From: a virus
Length of the DNA stretch: 45,616 nucleotides
Reading direction: 5' to 3' (one strand)
Virus record (IMG/VR): IMGVR_UViG_3300012532_000100
Location: 1-45,616 of that record
Positions 32,302 to 41,124 of this stretch are shown here, piece after piece. A program made the position numbers and the translations under genes. The notes under the pieces were generated by a model, which searched no databases, was not told where the DNA came from, and was given only the letters and a program-made list of their open reading frames with translations. Position 1 is the stretch's first letter; the number at the start of each line of letters is the position of its first letter.

Positions 32302-32709
32302 TCACGTTCTGCTGGATTTTTTCGGGCCTGCCTGGCGCTCGCGGTGCCATCCACCGGGTTGGCGGCCGGCTTTGTCGGTACGGTCACACGAGTCGCACAA
32401 GCCGCGACCGTGCACGGGGTCGTTGGGGTCGAGGCCCGCGGCGATGAGCTGGCGCTGGTCGAGCGGCCAGTGGTCGGCGACGACGGACGGGGCGGCCTGG
32501 CACATACGGCAGGTCGGGTCGCGGGCTAGGACGGCTTCGCGGAAGCTGTCGCGATGCTGGGTGCCGTAGCCGCGCTGGCTCGGTGAGCCGCGCCGCTGGT
32601 CGCTGTCGTGGCGTTGCCGGCTGAGGCAGTCGCCGCACTTGCCGCGGCCGGGTGCAGGGGTCCCGGGGCATCCGGCGGTGGTACATCGGCGAGGGGCTCG
32701 GCTTGGCAT
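32302..32709 (-). CDS. HNH endonuclease beside terminase
   Basis: A 135-aa protein with an N-terminal zinc knuckle (CTTAGCPG, KCGDC) and an HNH core: CRMC, VVADHWPLDQRQL and GRGLCDSCDR. HNH enzymes next to terminases help DNA packaging in many siphophages. The residue after the core (HDTDK-like, here DRTDKA) is conserved. Confidence 0.82.
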   Translation of the reverse strand: MPSRAPRRCTTAGCPGTPAPGRGKCGDCLSRQRHDSDQRRGSPSQRGYGTQHRDSFREAVLARDPTCRMCQAAPSVVADHWPLDQRQLIAAGLDPNDPVHGRGLCDSCDRTDKAGRQPGGWHRERQAGPKKSSRT

Positions 32710-32772
32710 CGTTGGGCTTCTGGGCAGACTGCTGCTGCTGGCATGAAGTGAACAATGAGATCGGCGGGCCGG

Positions 32773-33930
32773 TCAACCCGACTCGCCGGGCCGGCGGCGC
32801 CCGGCCGCTGACGCAGCGGTGGCGGCCTCGGCGGCGAGGAGGTCCTGCAGCGGGTAGTACACGCCGTCCGGGATGCGGATGGACGGGATGCCGCGCCGCC
32901 TGGCCCATTGGCGCATCATGGCCTCGGTGACATCACCGCGACGCGAGATCAGGCGTACCGCCTCGCCGGCGGTGACGTAGCGGCGGCCGCGCAGCTCGAT
33001 GGAGGGCACCGTGGCGGCGGCGCGCCAGCCCCGGCCGTGGCCCTGCCGGGTGGACCCGACCGGTGGGCGGGGCGTGTGCGCGGCGGCGACCGCGGCCCAC
33101 AGCCCGTACGGGCCATCCAGCTCGCCGCGCGCCCAGGCATGCCGGCGCCCCGCGTAGCGCACCTGCTGCCGGCAGCCGCAGCCGGCGCCGGCGCACACGC
33201 AGGCCTCGCTCACACAGGCGACATACCAGGCGCGCTGGTGGCGCTGGTCGCCGTCGTGGTGCAGCTGCAGCGACCGCAGCCGGCAGGCCGGGCAGCGGTC
33301 CGGCCACGGCGCGGTCAGCGTGGCCGCGACGCCGGCGGCCTCCCGGGCGATGCGGTCGGCCCGGTCCAGCCCGGCCGCGATCGCGGCGAGGTCGGCGGGC
33401 ACCTCGCCGAGCTCCACCTGGTGCAGTACTCCGCCGGGCGGCCGCGGCCACACCACGCCGTCGGCGGTGGCGACCCAGCGGGCCGGGACGCCGTCCAACC
33501 ACACAAGGGCGGCGGGGACGGCGTCCGGGCCGGCCCGGCCGACATAGACCGCCCGGGCGGCGGCCGCGACCGCCCTGGCCGCGTCGACCACGATCGCGCG
33601 GACCTGGGCCTGCGCCTCCACGATGGACAGCCGCGCCGGCGCCGACGTCGCCGCCAGGGCGCCGTGCCCAGCCGGGGCGCGGCTCAGCACATCCTCGGCC
33701 GGCCGGCGGTGCCGGTCGGCCAGGTAGTGCGGGTCGTAGCGGGGCCGCGGGTACCGGTCCGCGCGTTCGGCCGCGGCGAGCTCGGCCAGGCGCTCCCGCT
33801 CGACGTCGGTGAGCACCCGCCCGCCGCTGGTCTCCGTGCCCGGCTCGACCAGCTCGCCCAGCCAGGCCCACGACTCGCGCAGCCGGCCGATCGCGTCCCG
33901 GACGTCCCCGGCGTCCCGGACGCCGCTCAC
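32773..33930 (-). CDS. Unknown 385-aa protein with excisionase-like C-terminus
   Basis: Starts at GTG 33930, overlapping the next gene's stop. An N-terminal helical part (IGRLRESWAWLGELVEPGTE), a zinc ribbon (CPACRLRSLQLHH and CVCAGAGCGCRQQ) and a C-terminal winged HTH (VRLISRRGDVTEAMMRQWAR, then GIPSIRIPDGVYY). It looks like a DNA-binding accessory protein of actinophage early regions. Function unknown. Confidence 0.72.
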   Translation of the reverse strand: MSGVRDAGDVRDAIGRLRESWAWLGELVEPGTETSGGRVLTDVERERLAELAAAERADRYPRPRYDPHYLADRHRRPAEDVLSRAPAGHGALAATSAPARLSIVEAQAQVRAIVVDAARAVAAAARAVYVGRAGPDAVPAALVWLDGVPARWVATADGVVWPRPPGGVLHQVELGEVPADLAAIAAGLDRADRIAREAAGVAATLTAPWPDRCPACRLRSLQLHHDGDQRHQRAWYVACVSEACVCAGAGCGCRQQVRYAGRRHAWARGELDGPYGLWAAVAAAHTPRPPVGSTRQGHGRGWRAAATVPSIELRGRRYVTAGEAVRLISRRGDVTEAMMRQWARRRGIPSIRIPDGVYYPLQDLLAAEAATAASAAGRRRPGESG

Positions 33931-34136
33931 GCCGGCCCGCCCGCGGCTGGGCGGTAGCCGTCGACTTGTTCGGTCCTTCCGACGCATTCGCTGCGGGCGC
34001 GGTGCTCGTCGACGAGCGCCCGGGCGGCCTTGGGTGACAGCCAGCAGCCACACGGGTAGACCGCCACCACGCCCACGCTGCGCTGCAGCCGCTCGACCGG
34101 CGCCCGGCACCGCGGGCAGGTCGGCCGATTGGTCAC
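33927..34136 (-). CDS. Small zinc-ribbon protein
   Basis: A 69-aa protein from GTG 34136: TCPRCRAPVERLQR, then VYPCGCWLSPKAARAL gives a four-cysteine site. Overlaps both neighbours by a few bases. Function unknown. Confidence 0.68.
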   Translation of the reverse strand: MTNRPTCPRCRAPVERLQRSVGVVAVYPCGCWLSPKAARALVDEHRARSECVGRTEQVDGYRPAAGGPA

Positions 34137-34471
34137 GGAGCCTCGCTTGCGGCCTCGGCCTGCAGCAGCTCGACGAAGGCAGCCAGGGACTCGGCGATCG
34201 ACACCAGGGCGGCCGTGCGGGCCTGGCTGATTGCACCGTCCTGTAGGGCCCGGAGCTCCTTGCTCCTGCCCGGCCACATCTCGCCCTTGGCGATGAGCTG
34301 CTCGGCGTGCTCGGTCCACCGGCGGAAGTTGCGCATCGCCAGCCGCGCGAGCTCCAGGTGGTCGACCGGCTCGGCCGTCGCCGGAACCGCCTGGGCGTCC
34401 GGCTCGGCCGGCGCCGCGGGCGCGCGCTCGGGGCACTCGGGCGGGCAGTCACTGTGATCCGTTGTGCTCAT
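34133..34471 (-). CDS. Unknown 112-aa helical protein
   Basis: DHLELARLAMRNFRRWTEHA and RTAALVSIAESLAAFVELL form helices after a Pro/Ala/Cys-rich N-terminus (DCPPECPERAP). Typical small early-region protein; overlaps both neighbours. No family known to me. Confidence 0.65.
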   Translation of the reverse strand: MSTTDHSDCPPECPERAPAAPAEPDAQAVPATAEPVDHLELARLAMRNFRRWTEHAEQLIAKGEMWPGRSKELRALQDGAISQARTAALVSIAESLAAFVELLQAEAASEAP

Positions 34472-35562
34472 GGGGGTGGTCCTTCCTCGTCGGGTGGCCA
34501 GCCGGCGTGCTCGTCGGGGTCTGGCCCGGTGATGGCTGAGCGCAGGTACGGGTCGGGGTGTACCGAGTCGCGGTACGTCGAGGGCGGGCCGACGGTGCGG
34601 CGCTCGCCGCCCGGTCCGGCGTCGCTGGCGGCGCAGCTATCTACGACCGGCGGGCCCGACCCGACCCGACCCGACCCGTCCGGCAGGCCGTCACGGGTCT
34701 GGTTCGTGGTCGCCGTCGCAGGTTGTGCATCAGGCCCGCCGGTATCACCGGGCGGGCCTGCGTGGCTGCTCGGGGCCGGTTCGGGGGGCGGTCTGGGCGG
34801 CGGCGGATCTGGGCCAGGACCTGAAACGGGTTTGTTGTCGGTTTCGGGTCCGGTCGCTGTTGCGTTCCGGGTTGGTTCTGAGTCGGACTCAGAACCGGTA
34901 TCAAAACTGGTCGATGTGGCGGGGTGGGTCGGGTGGCCCGGCAGCGGCAGCAGCCGCATCCCAGCCGCGTCCAGGCTGCGGTCCTTCTTCCGGGAGTTGC
35001 AGCCGCCGCAGCACACCACCAGGTTCGCCGCGCCCGCGGCCAGCTTGGGGTCGACGTGGTCGTATGTGCCGCGCAGCGGGCCGCGGCGGGCGTTCCAGTT
35101 GACCTCCACACCGCAGTACCGGCACCGCCCGGCGTCCCGGCGGCGCACCGCCGCCTTCAGCTCCGGGTCGCGCAGCTCACGCTTCTTCGCCCGGGCGACG
35201 TCGGTCTCCGCCCGGCTCGGGTTGCGGTCGAGGAAGTCGTGCATCGCGTATGCCGCGCCGGCCGGCCAACGCCGCTCGGCCAGGCAGTCACACGTTTCGC
35301 CGCGGCGGTGCAGCAGCGGCGCCCGGTCGAACGTCGGGCGCAGCAGCCGGCCCAGCGACGCCGGCGTGCCGTAGCCCTCGACGATGCCGGCCGGCAGGAA
35401 CCCATCGGTGCCCTCGGCGCCGCAGTGCGCCAGGATCAGCGCCCAGTGCCCGAGCGCTTCGTTCCGCTGCCGGATCGCGGTGCTCGCCCGGGCGCCTGGG
35501 TCGGCCAGCCCGTGCACCTTCACGCTCAGGGGCAGCTTGTCATCCAGACGCAGCCAGGCCAT
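34468..35562 (-). CDS. HNH-domain protein with long disordered tail
   Basis: A 364-aa protein. Residues 1-125 (AWLRLDDKLPLSVKVHGLAD, AMHDFLDRNPSRAETDVAR) resemble the N-terminus of phage replication-initiator-type proteins. An HNH nuclease core follows at 135-195 (CRYCGVEVNW, YDHVDPKLAAGA, NLVVCCGGCNSRKKDR). The last 165 residues are Pro/Gly/Ser-rich. The mix suggests a role in early DNA handling. Confidence 0.78.
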   Translation of the reverse strand: MAWLRLDDKLPLSVKVHGLADPGARASTAIRQRNEALGHWALILAHCGAEGTDGFLPAGIVEGYGTPASLGRLLRPTFDRAPLLHRRGETCDCLAERRWPAGAAYAMHDFLDRNPSRAETDVARAKKRELRDPELKAAVRRRDAGRCRYCGVEVNWNARRGPLRGTYDHVDPKLAAGAANLVVCCGGCNSRKKDRSLDAAGMRLLPLPGHPTHPATSTSFDTGSESDSEPTRNATATGPETDNKPVSGPGPDPPPPRPPPEPAPSSHAGPPGDTGGPDAQPATATTNQTRDGLPDGSGRVGSGPPVVDSCAASDAGPGGERRTVGPPSTYRDSVHPDPYLRSAITGPDPDEHAGWPPDEEGPPP

Positions 35563-35566
35563 GGGC

Positions 35567-36103
35567 TCAGGTCGCCGGCCCGCCCGGCGGGGTCAGGTCC
35601 GCGATCGCATCCAGCGCCTCCTGCATCGCCGTGTGCTCGGCACGCAGCCCGGCCAGCTCGGCGAGCAGCTCGGCGTGCGCGAGGACCAGGCCGTCGTAGG
35701 CGCGTAGCAGGCCCGGCAGCTCGCGCACTGCAGCCAGGGCGGCGGCGAGGTACCGCAGGTCGCTCAGGTCGGCGGCCGCGGCCTCGTACGCCTCGTACCG
35801 GGCCCAGACCGGGCCCGTGTCCAGCCGCTCAGCCAGCGGGTCGGTACCCAGCCACACAATCCGGGTGCGGCCGCCGTGACCATGCACCCGCGGGATCTCC
35901 TCGAGGCTGTCCCAGACCTCCGTCTTCCGCGCGCCCACCCGGCCGGGCGCCCAGCGCACCACCGCCTTTCCGTCGGCGAACCAGACGCCCCAGGCGATCA
36001 GACCCACGCCGGAGATGCCATGGACGTCATCCTCGCGATAGAGCGCGAAGACCCGCGGCGGCCGATTCGCCGGCGGCGGGGACGGTTTCGGACGCGGGCT
36101 CAC
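35567..36103 (-). CDS. Unknown 178-aa protein
   Basis: A beta-rich start (RVFALYREDDVHGISGVGLI, AWGVWFADGKAVVRW) and a coiled C-terminal half (LLRAYDGLVLAHAELLAEL). The first part recurs in actinobacterial phage proteins, in my recollection, without known function. Located in the run of overlapping early genes. Confidence 0.65.
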   Translation of the reverse strand: MSPRPKPSPPPANRPPRVFALYREDDVHGISGVGLIAWGVWFADGKAVVRWAPGRVGARKTEVWDSLEEIPRVHGHGGRTRIVWLGTDPLAERLDTGPVWARYEAYEAAAADLSDLRYLAAALAAVRELPGLLRAYDGLVLAHAELLAELAGLRAEHTAMQEALDAIADLTPPGGPAT

Positions 36104-36204
36104 GGCCCGATCCCGTCAACGGGCTCGACGTACCCGGTAGTCATCAGCACGGGCGACCGGTCCTTGAGCGTAAGCGCCGTGGTGCCGGCGGCTGCGTCAG
36201 CCAC
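36100..36204 (-). CDS. Very small protein, 34 aa
   Basis: A 34-aa frame from GTG 36204 with GGAGGTG before it. Its stop overlaps the next ATG and its start overlaps the preceding gene, as throughout this operon. Contains TTALTLKDRSPVLMTTGYVE. Low information; may be a real leader-type gene. Confidence 0.4.
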   Translation of the reverse strand: MADAAAGTTALTLKDRSPVLMTTGYVEPVDGIGP

Positions 36205-36379
36205 AGGTGCACCTCCGGATCGAGCGCAGACAGCCGTGGCAGCGCCACGTGTAGCCGTCGCTGTCGTAGGCGCCGAGGTAAGTCGTCCACCGGCGACACG
36301 GGCACCGGGGCACCAAGTTGCGACGGCGAAGCTCGTCGACGAGCTCCTCGACGGTGGCCTCGCGCAAGGCGTCAGCCAC
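36197..36379 (-). CDS. Small zinc-ribbon protein
   Basis: A 60-aa protein: a helix (REATVEELVDELRRRNLVP) then RCPCRRW and WRCHGCLRSIRRCTCG, enough cysteines for one zinc site. Overlaps the ParB-domain gene's stop. Confidence 0.68.
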   Translation of the reverse strand: MADALREATVEELVDELRRRNLVPRCPCRRWTTYLGAYDSDGYTWRCHGCLRSIRRCTCG

Positions 36380-37820
36380 CGGTCTGTTCCGGTTCCGATG
36401 CGCCGCGGGCGCGCTGCTCGACGTCGGCCAGCTCGTAGCCCTGCGCCTGGATGAGGGTCAGGTAGTGGGCGGTGCCAGGGTCGACGTTGCGCCACGAGTG
36501 CCGGCCGGTGGCCTCCTCGTACGCGGCCAGGACCAGGCCGAGGGTGATGAGCAGGGCGCGGCCTTCGGTCGCGGTGGCCAGCACGCCGGCGATGTCCTCG
36601 CCGCGGCCGCCGTGCAGCCGCTTCGTGCGTTCGATGCCCAGCAGCTCGTAGGCGAGCTGGTTGCCGCCGGTGAACGCCCGGGTGATGGCGAAGTCGGCGC
36701 GGGCGAGGCTTGTCGCGATGAACGCGGCCGCGGCCTTCGGTGCGGTCTTGCGGCCCAGGAAGGTGCGCAGCCAGTCCCGGCGTACCGCCTCGGCGCTGTC
36801 CCACGCCTTGTTCGAGTCGATCACGTCGCGCCGCTCGGCCCGGGCCTGCTCGCGTTCCTGCGCGGTCATCTCGGCGTTGGTCTTGCGGCCGGAGTCGTGG
36901 CCGCCCCACCGCGGGGCATGGCCGTGGGCCTGGTAGTCGGTGCAGACGTACACCGGCACCCATCCCCGGCTCCAGCTGTCGTCGTCGTCCTCGTCCCCGC
37001 CGTTGCTGACCCACTCCTCCTCCAGCCAGGCGGCGTGGCCGGGACACTGCGCGTGCATCTGCGGGGTGAGGACCTCGCCGTCGGCGGTGAGCTGGTCCAG
37101 CCGCTTCATGCTGGTCTTGGGGTCGTAGGGCGGCGGGTCGACGACGGTCACGCCGGCGGCGGCGGTGAACGCCGCGGTTGCCTCCGCCCTGGCGGCGGCG
37201 TCGGCGCGCTGGTCACGCAGCCGCTGCGCCAGGTGGTCGAACCCGCCGTCCTTGGCGGCCACCACGAGTTTCTTGACCGCCTCCGCGTCGTCGTCGAACT
37301 CGGCCACCACCGCGGCCTGGTCCAGGGTCAGCCACTCCCACCGCTGGGTCGCGCCGCGGGCCACCGCGCTGCCGGCCACGGCCAGGCCGGCATCCACGTC
37401 GGGTCTGCGAAACGCCGTGCGCTTGGCGATCTGCGCCGCGCTGACCCCCAGCACGGCCAGCTGCTCGTACGCCTGGACCTTCTCCGCGGTGCTCAGCCCT
37501 GCCCGGTGCTCGTTCTCGCTGAGCTGGTCGACCAGGCGGACGACGTCATCGGGTGCCGGCCTCACGATCACTGGCACGGTCGGGCGGCCGGCCTCGACGG
37601 CGGCCAGGGTGCGGCGCTGCCCGTGCACGACGACCAACTGCCGGTCGGCGTCGCGGTAGGCCGTGATCGCCTGAAGCACGCCACGCTCGCGCACCGACGC
37701 GACGAGGCTCTTCGACGGGCGCGTATCCAGGCGGGCGTTCGCACCGAGGACCAGGCTGCACGGGTCAACCTCGATCAGCTCAGCCGCGGTCGCCGTGGTC
37801 GCGGTCGCAGTCTTACGCAT
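36372..37820 (-). CDS. ParB/Srx-domain protein
   Basis: A 482-aa protein from ATG 37820 (GAGG 6 bases before; ATG 37826 possible). Residues 15-130 are a ParB N-terminal domain (SLVASVRERGVLQAITAYRD; VVVHGQRRTLAA, the GxxR nucleotide motif; QLSENEHRAGLS). A KorB-like HTH follows (AYEQLAVLGVSAAQIAKRTA), then a long unknown region. Such stand-alone ParB proteins in phages act as nucleases or regulators and less often in partition. No ParA is visible. Confidence 0.85.
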   Translation of the reverse strand: MRKTATATTATAAELIEVDPCSLVLGANARLDTRPSKSLVASVRERGVLQAITAYRDADRQLVVVHGQRRTLAAVEAGRPTVPVIVRPAPDDVVRLVDQLSENEHRAGLSTAEKVQAYEQLAVLGVSAAQIAKRTAFRRPDVDAGLAVAGSAVARGATQRWEWLTLDQAAVVAEFDDDAEAVKKLVVAAKDGGFDHLAQRLRDQRADAAARAEATAAFTAAAGVTVVDPPPYDPKTSMKRLDQLTADGEVLTPQMHAQCPGHAAWLEEEWVSNGGDEDDDDSWSRGWVPVYVCTDYQAHGHAPRWGGHDSGRKTNAEMTAQEREQARAERRDVIDSNKAWDSAEAVRRDWLRTFLGRKTAPKAAAAFIATSLARADFAITRAFTGGNQLAYELLGIERTKRLHGGRGEDIAGVLATATEGRALLITLGLVLAAYEEATGRHSWRNVDPGTAHYLTLIQAQGYELADVEQRARGASEPEQTGG

Positions 37821-37971
37821 CGGCATCCTCACAGTCCGGGTCGTAGTAGTCCGGGTGGCATGGGCAGGTGTGGCCGCACACCCCGAGCCCCAGCGGCTCG
37901 TCCGGCTCACACGCCCGGGCCGGGCAGCAATGGCAGCCGTGGCAGTCGGAGAGCAACCGCGGATCACTCAT
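37813..37971 (-). CDS. Small cysteine-rich protein
   Basis: A 52-aa protein with DCHGCHCCPARACEPDEP and VCGHTCPCHPDYY, ten cysteines or so in 40 residues, likely binding zinc or another metal. Overlaps both neighbours. Confidence 0.6.
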   Translation of the reverse strand: MSDPRLLSDCHGCHCCPARACEPDEPLGLGVCGHTCPCHPDYYDPDCEDADA

Positions 37972-38293
37972 CGGTGGGCCCCTCGTCGAAGGCGGAGCGG
38001 ACGTCTTCTTCCAGCTCGAAGGGCAGCATCGTCTTGCCGGTACGCCGTTCGTACTCGCGCTCCATGAGCATGCGAAGGCGGCGCAGGTCGTCCGGGTCGG
38101 TGATGGCCTCGATGCGCCGCACCCGGATGGTCGGGATCCGGTCGCCGTTGTCCACATCATCGGTGATCTTCGAGCAGTCGATGAGGGCGACCACCACCTG
38201 TACCTTCTTCGGCTCGTCGAGCAGCTCCCGGCCGATCGGGGCGAGGCCGTTGGCGTCGCCCTTGGGCAGGCGGCCGGAGAACTTGGCGCTCAT
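37964..38293 (-). CDS. Unknown 109-aa early protein
   Basis: KVQVVVALIDCSKITDDVDN, TIRVRRIEAITDPDDLRRLR and LMEREYERRTGKTMLPFEL: a small mixed protein that I recognise only as a recurring actinophage early-gene type. No function known. Confidence 0.68.
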   Translation of the reverse strand: MSAKFSGRLPKGDANGLAPIGRELLDEPKKVQVVVALIDCSKITDDVDNGDRIPTIRVRRIEAITDPDDLRRLRMLMEREYERRTGKTMLPFELEEDVRSAFDEGPTDE

Positions 38294-38757
38294 GACCCGG
38301 CCGCCGCGAGCTCGACGTGCTCCACGACCCGGGCGGCGTGGCGCATCCCGCGCACGAACAGCATGTGCACGGCGTCGCCGCGGGGCACCACGGCCTCGCA
38401 GGCCTCGGCCTCGGCCAGGATCGCCGCGCGCAGCCGCGCGGCGACCGCCACCAGGTCGCGGCGGCGGCGCTGCCGGCGGTCGGCCTCCCGCCGCAGCCGG
38501 GCCAGCAGGTGCTCGTCCGGCGGGACCGCGAGGGGCACCGTGTGCGGGCGGGTCATCGGGTGCCCACACTCGCGCTGCACCTCGCCGTCCTCGTCCAGGA
38601 CGTACAGCCGCACCGTCAGGGTGCCGGCGGCCGTGTCGACGAGGATTGGCGCCCACGCCGGCACCGCGTTCGGGGTGATCCCGTTGGCGGCCAGCCAGTC
38701 CGCGACCGGCCGCGCGGCCGCCGCCGGCGGCGGCGGATCCTCGGTAAGGGTGTTCAT
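38290..38757 (-). CDS. Unknown 155-aa early protein
   Basis: VADWLAANGITPNAVPAWAP, then LTVRLYVLDEDGEVQRE, and a helical C-terminus (LLARLRREADRRQRRRRDLV). Resembles a phage protein type with a small beta domain plus helix. Overlaps neighbours on both sides. Confidence 0.65.
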   Translation of the reverse strand: MNTLTEDPPPPAAAARPVADWLAANGITPNAVPAWAPILVDTAAGTLTVRLYVLDEDGEVQRECGHPMTRPHTVPLAVPPDEHLLARLRREADRRQRRRRDLVAVAARLRAAILAEAEACEAVVPRGDAVHMLFVRGMRHAARVVEHVELAAAGS

Positions 38758-39212
38758 TCGTCCCTTCCTTGTCCGACCAGCTGCGGTGAGCGTGTGACGC
38801 ATGACCGGGCCGGCGCCGACGCCGTCGCCGTCTCGGTGGCCGTGAGCAGGGCCGCCACCGCGGCCAGGCACTGCGGACAGACGCCCTCGGCGCTGTGGCG
38901 TCGGCCGCTGAGGTACAGGCCGCAGGCCATCGGCCCGGTGACATGCGTGCCGTCGGTCTGGACCCGCCGGGCGGCCGCCAGGTGCGGCACCGCGCCGCCC
39001 GACGCCTTGACCGCCAGCCACGCCGGGTTCGCCTGCCACCATGCCCGGGCGGCCACCCGGGCCGCGCGGATCGCCTCGCGCTCGCCCAGGCGTGCCGCCC
39101 GGGCCAGCCCGTCGCGCAGCCGTAGCGGCAGCCGAAGCCAACAGGGTCCACACGACGCCCAATCGGCCGGTGCGCTACCGAAGCATCCGCCCGGGCACTG
39201 GTGGCGCAGCAT
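38754..39212 (-). CDS. Unknown 152-aa cysteine-containing protein
   Basis: Begins MLRHQCPGGCFGSAPADWAS, with another pair (GVCPQCLAAV) near the end, so a split zinc site is possible. The middle is helical and Arg/Ala-rich. Overlaps neighbours. Function unknown. Confidence 0.6.
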   Translation of the reverse strand: MLRHQCPGGCFGSAPADWASCGPCWLRLPLRLRDGLARAARLGEREAIRAARVAARAWWQANPAWLAVKASGGAVPHLAAARRVQTDGTHVTGPMACGLYLSGRRHSAEGVCPQCLAAVAALLTATETATASAPARSCVTRSPQLVGQGRDE

Positions 39213-39445
39213 CAGTCCTCCCCCACGCCGTCGAGGGGCTCGCCGAGCCGGCGCGCCTCCAGCTCCCGCGTTGCCGCCGGCACGGGCGGCAACGCACCGT
39301 GCGGGTGCCGCTCGTCGCCTGGCCTGCCGGGCAGCCCGCAGCGTCGGCAGTAGCGGTTGCCGTGGAAGTCCGCCGGCACGCTGCCGTCCGGGTCGAAGCT
39401 GCACACCACCTTCGACGCGGGCGGCTTGCTCTTCGCTGGACTCAT
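39212..39445 (-). CDS. Small zinc-ribbon-like protein
   Basis: A 77-aa protein with CSFDPDGSVPADFHGNRYC and RRCGLPG. The cysteine and histidine spacing suggests one zinc site. Part of the overlapping early series. Confidence 0.6.
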   Translation of the reverse strand: MSPAKSKPPASKVVCSFDPDGSVPADFHGNRYCRRCGLPGRPGDERHPHGALPPVPAATRELEARRLGEPLDGVGED

Positions 39446-39822
39446 CAGGGGCCGTCCCGCAGGGCCGGGCCGAGCAGGCCGACCAGCTCGACGTACTCGC
39501 GCGGCCCCAGCGTCACCACATCGGTGACCTGCGGGAAGAGCAGCTGCAGCAGCTCGTCCGGCAGCAGCCCGAGCGCCCACAGCACCTTGACCGCCTGGCC
39601 GGGCGAGGCCGGCATGAGGTCGTGACCCAGACCCAGGTACGACACGCCCAGCGCCCCGCTGTCCGGATCCCAGTACACCGCCGCCCCGTCGAGGTCCTGC
39701 CGCCACGCGCCGGGCACCGCCCGGTCGCGGGCCCAGCCGTTGGCCCGCGCCCAGCGGAGCACCCCGGCCAGCAGCCGCCGCTCATCCCACGTCAGCGGCG
39801 GCACCGCCAGCTCGGCGGTCAC
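39445..39822 (-). CDS. Unknown 125-aa early protein
   Basis: LTWDERRLLAGVLRWARANG, AAVYWDPDSGALGVSYLGLG and a helical end (LLPDELLQLLFPQVTD). Starts at GTG 39822, overlapping the stop of the J-domain gene. Not recognised. Confidence 0.65.
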   Translation of the reverse strand: MTAELAVPPLTWDERRLLAGVLRWARANGWARDRAVPGAWRQDLDGAAVYWDPDSGALGVSYLGLGHDLMPASPGQAVKVLWALGLLPDELLQLLFPQVTDVVTLGPREYVELVGLLGPALRDGP

Positions 39823-40442
39823 GTGGTCACCGCCGCGAGCAGGTCCCGGGCCGCCGTCAGCCGCTCGAACACGGCCTGGTCGCCGCCTTCGAGGTCGGGA
39901 TGCCAGACCCGCGACGCCAGCCGATAGGCGGTGCCCTGCGCCGCCCTATCGGTGAGCAGCCGGGCCGCGGTGAAGGCGCCGCCGCAGTGCTCGGCGAGCA
40001 GCTCGGCCGCCTCCCCGACGGTCATGGACGCGGCCGTGGTGCCGGCCGGCAACGCCCGCCAGCCGCGGTACTGCTCGCCCCTGCGGCTGACCCCGTAGCG
40101 GTCCACGGCCCGCAGCGCCTCAAGCGCGAGCGCGACCGCACGGACGTTGTCCTGCCACCGGTCGTAGACGTCGGTGGCGTACGTGAGATGGCCGTGTTTG
40201 GTGTCGAACGCGAGCCGCACCCCAGGGTCTGCGATGCGGGCGTTGGCCCGCAGCATCCCGTCCAGCCGGATGTCCTGCTCCGCGGCGTTGACCTGGATGA
40301 CCACCAGCTCGGCGCCGAGGCAACGCATCTCGCGCTCCAGGACATCCAGGGTCCCCCGCCACGATGACCGGAACCGGGCCATCTGCCGCCGCGCGGTGCG
40401 CGGCCCAACCCAGGCGGTCAACGGGCGTATCTGGTACCTCAC
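39819..40442 (-). CDS. Protein with C-terminal J-domain-like segment
   Basis: A 207-aa protein. The first part (TARRQMARFRSSWRGTLDVL, LVVIQVNAAEQDIRLDG) is typical of phage proteins that precede a degenerate DnaJ domain. The end (MTVGEAAELLAEHCGG, SRVWHPDLEGGDQAVFERLT) keeps HPD and the helices of a J-domain. It may recruit a host Hsp70 to phage replication. Confidence 0.75.
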   Translation of the reverse strand: MRYQIRPLTAWVGPRTARRQMARFRSSWRGTLDVLEREMRCLGAELVVIQVNAAEQDIRLDGMLRANARIADPGVRLAFDTKHGHLTYATDVYDRWQDNVRAVALALEALRAVDRYGVSRRGEQYRGWRALPAGTTAASMTVGEAAELLAEHCGGAFTAARLLTDRAAQGTAYRLASRVWHPDLEGGDQAVFERLTAARDLLAAVTT

Positions 40443-40942
40443 CGGCCGGCCTCCCCGTCGTGTCTGCCGAAGTCGACCGGGCCGATGCGAACCTCGGCCG
40501 GATCAACACCCTCGCGGCGGGCCAGCACCTCGGCGATCGCGGTCAGCACCACAGCCAGCTTCGCCGCCATCAGCTCGACCAGCTGCCGCGCGGTCGCGTC
40601 CGGTGGCGGCGGATGGTTCAGGCCGTCCACGCCGGGCCAGGCGTGCCTGTGCAGCGGCACCGCGCCCGGCAGGACGGCGAGGTCCTGGCCGTAGACATCG
40701 CCGAGCAGCGTGGAGCTGCCGGCGTTGCCGCCGGGCCGGGCCGCGGCGTACCAGCTGTCGGCGATCTCGAACAGCGGCACGTCCTCGTAGCCGGTCCAAT
40801 AGCTGGCGACCGGCTGCTGGCCCGGCGCCAGCGCCCGTCGCCGGCGGCGCAGCATCGACCGGGTGGCGAGCCGATCGGCGGGCAGGTCGTCGTACCGGTA
40901 CAGCGGCCGCCCCGCCGGACACGTGGTGCGCCGCGGCGTCAC
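40439..40942 (-). CDS. Unknown 167-aa early protein
   Basis: Start set at GTG 40942 because it overlaps the preceding stop (GTGA). PLYRYDDLPADRLATRSMLR, PVASYWTGYEDVPLFEI and a helical C-terminus. Recurs in actinobacterial phages and elements, in my recollection, without known function. Confidence 0.65.
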   Translation of the reverse strand: MTPRRTTCPAGRPLYRYDDLPADRLATRSMLRRRRRALAPGQQPVASYWTGYEDVPLFEIADSWYAAARPGGNAGSSTLLGDVYGQDLAVLPGAVPLHRHAWPGVDGLNHPPPPDATARQLVELMAAKLAVVLTAIAEVLARREGVDPAEVRIGPVDFGRHDGEAGR

Positions 40943-41124
40943 GACCCACCACCCGAGCAGGTGTCGCACAGCGGCCGGCCGCCCAGCCCGTACCGCTCAC
41001 ACGGCTGGCGGCAGCGCGCGCACGGCCCCACCGTCACACCCGCGTCCAGGCGGCCATGCACGCTCAGCCGCCAACCACGCCGCCGCGCCAACGCCACCAA
41101 GAACTCCGACAACATCGCGGTCAC
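40939..41124 (-). CDS. Small zinc-ribbon protein
   Basis: A 61-aa protein: MLSEFLVALARRRGWRLSVH, then CARCRQPC and CDTCSGG, a four-cysteine ribbon. Overlaps both neighbours. Confidence 0.65.
   Translation of the reverse strand: MTAMLSEFLVALARRRGWRLSVHGRLDAGVTVGPCARCRQPCERYGLGGRPLCDTCSGGGS

Noticed and set aside
32773-34452. A 559-aa version of the HTH/zinc-ribbon protein.
   Set aside because: The first 174 codons overlap two genes with good overlapping starts and are low-complexity; GTG 33930 with the operon's usual overlap is the better start.
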